Positions 41,401-41,932 of a DNA stretch of 41,932 nucleotides are shown in pieces. Source of the stretch: Acanthaster planci (taxonomy: Eukaryota > Echinodermata > Asteroidea > Valvatida > Acanthasteridae). The translations under genes were made by a program, and so were the position numbers. The stretch spans positions 881,130 through 923,061 of the forward strand of contig NW_019091375.1 of the NCBI RefSeq assembly GCF_001949145.1. Direction: 5' to 3'. Each line of letters starts with the position of its first letter. Position 1 is the stretch's first letter. The notes below the pieces were generated by a model. The model saw nothing but the letters and a program-made list of their open reading frames with translations. It did not search any database and was not told where the DNA came from.

Positions 41401-41932
41401 CTATCGCGGGTCCTGGCTCTGTAGGCCCTTCCTCTACAATCAAACGTGGAAACAAATGAAACAATTTTGTCCGTGACCATACACTTTCAAATTTGCATCA
41501 ACTTTAAAAATTCATCACTGCAAAATGTTAAGGACGGTTCAAATATTAGACAAATCACAGAGCAGGGAAAAATAAATGCAAAACGTGGTTTTTTTAACCA
41601 TTCGAATCAGTACGACACTCCACGATCAACACAACCACAGAAACGTCACAGAAAAGAATCCCCCTTGAGCACCCTCTCATCGGTTGAAAAGAGTCATGTT
41701 GGTGGGAGTGTCCTAGTATGATGTTAGTAGCAATGCCACCGCAACGCATTTCGTAGTTATTCGTGACCAAGCGAAGTGAAGGAGCCTTCGTTGGTAGGAA
41801 AATTGCGCCATCTCTTGGTCACGCTCGTGGCGCATACGTACTCAAAGGTCAAGTCCCAGTGGTTTGTTATCGATACATTATTTCTAGTTCTCACACCCAA
41901 ACGGCGGGAATTTGGCCCAAGAACGCTGATCT
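41401..41932. other. Presumed gene C intron 2 to window end
   Basis: No spacer exon (ARTCYFGPP type) was found before the window ends. A plus-strand ORF at 41446-41721 has no motif. Confidence 0.4.

Overview
This is a eukaryotic genomic window. Genes are split by introns of about 0.5-3 kb with GT-AG borders, all supported genes lie on the minus strand, and gene density is low. Between and inside genes there are minisatellites, foldback/MITE-like elements, a dead retrotransposon fragment and one 70-base run of N. Gene content plus frequent short words such as AGGCCTA and TACATGTA suggest a marine deuterostome invertebrate, perhaps an echinoderm. That assignment is a guess from style, not proven.

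Layout. (1) 1-8320: no conserved multi-exon gene. It holds one good secreted-protein ORF (2839-3504, minus, family unknown), a MITE-like palindrome (4154-4384) inserted in an older dispersed repeat whose uninterrupted relative is at 6402-6546, and a perfect five-copy 21-bp tandem repeat (7123-7227). (2) 8386-15857, minus: a complete seven-exon choline/ethanolamine phosphotransferase gene (CEPT1/CHPT1 family), reconstructed here to 415 residues with every splice phase consistent. Its introns carry two minisatellites and two foldback elements. (3) 16855-17392, minus: relic of a non-LTR reverse transcriptase. (4) 19278-41400, minus: a head-to-tail cluster of related genes for small secreted proteins made of a signal peptide, a cysteine-containing spacer of about 45 residues and one F5/8 type C (discoidin) domain. 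Gene A (19278-23569, 218 aa) and gene B (26275-31364, 219 aa) are intact and share the same five-exon plan, with introns at the same places. Gene D (35336-37602) is a pair of decayed exon remnants. Gene C (39903-41400; its first two exons would lie beyond the window) has a 4-base length change in the last exon that breaks the frame. Non-coding DNA downstream of B (25001-25645) is duplicated downstream of D (34431-35095), so the cluster grew by segmental duplication.

The phosphotransferase is a housekeeping enzyme of phospholipid synthesis in the ER/Golgi. The discoidin cluster would act outside the cell, probably in carbohydrate or lipid-surface binding as in other single-discoidin proteins; this is inference from the fold. 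The cluster, with one or two dead members and coding differences outnumbering silent ones in the spacer exon, is the most interesting part of the window.
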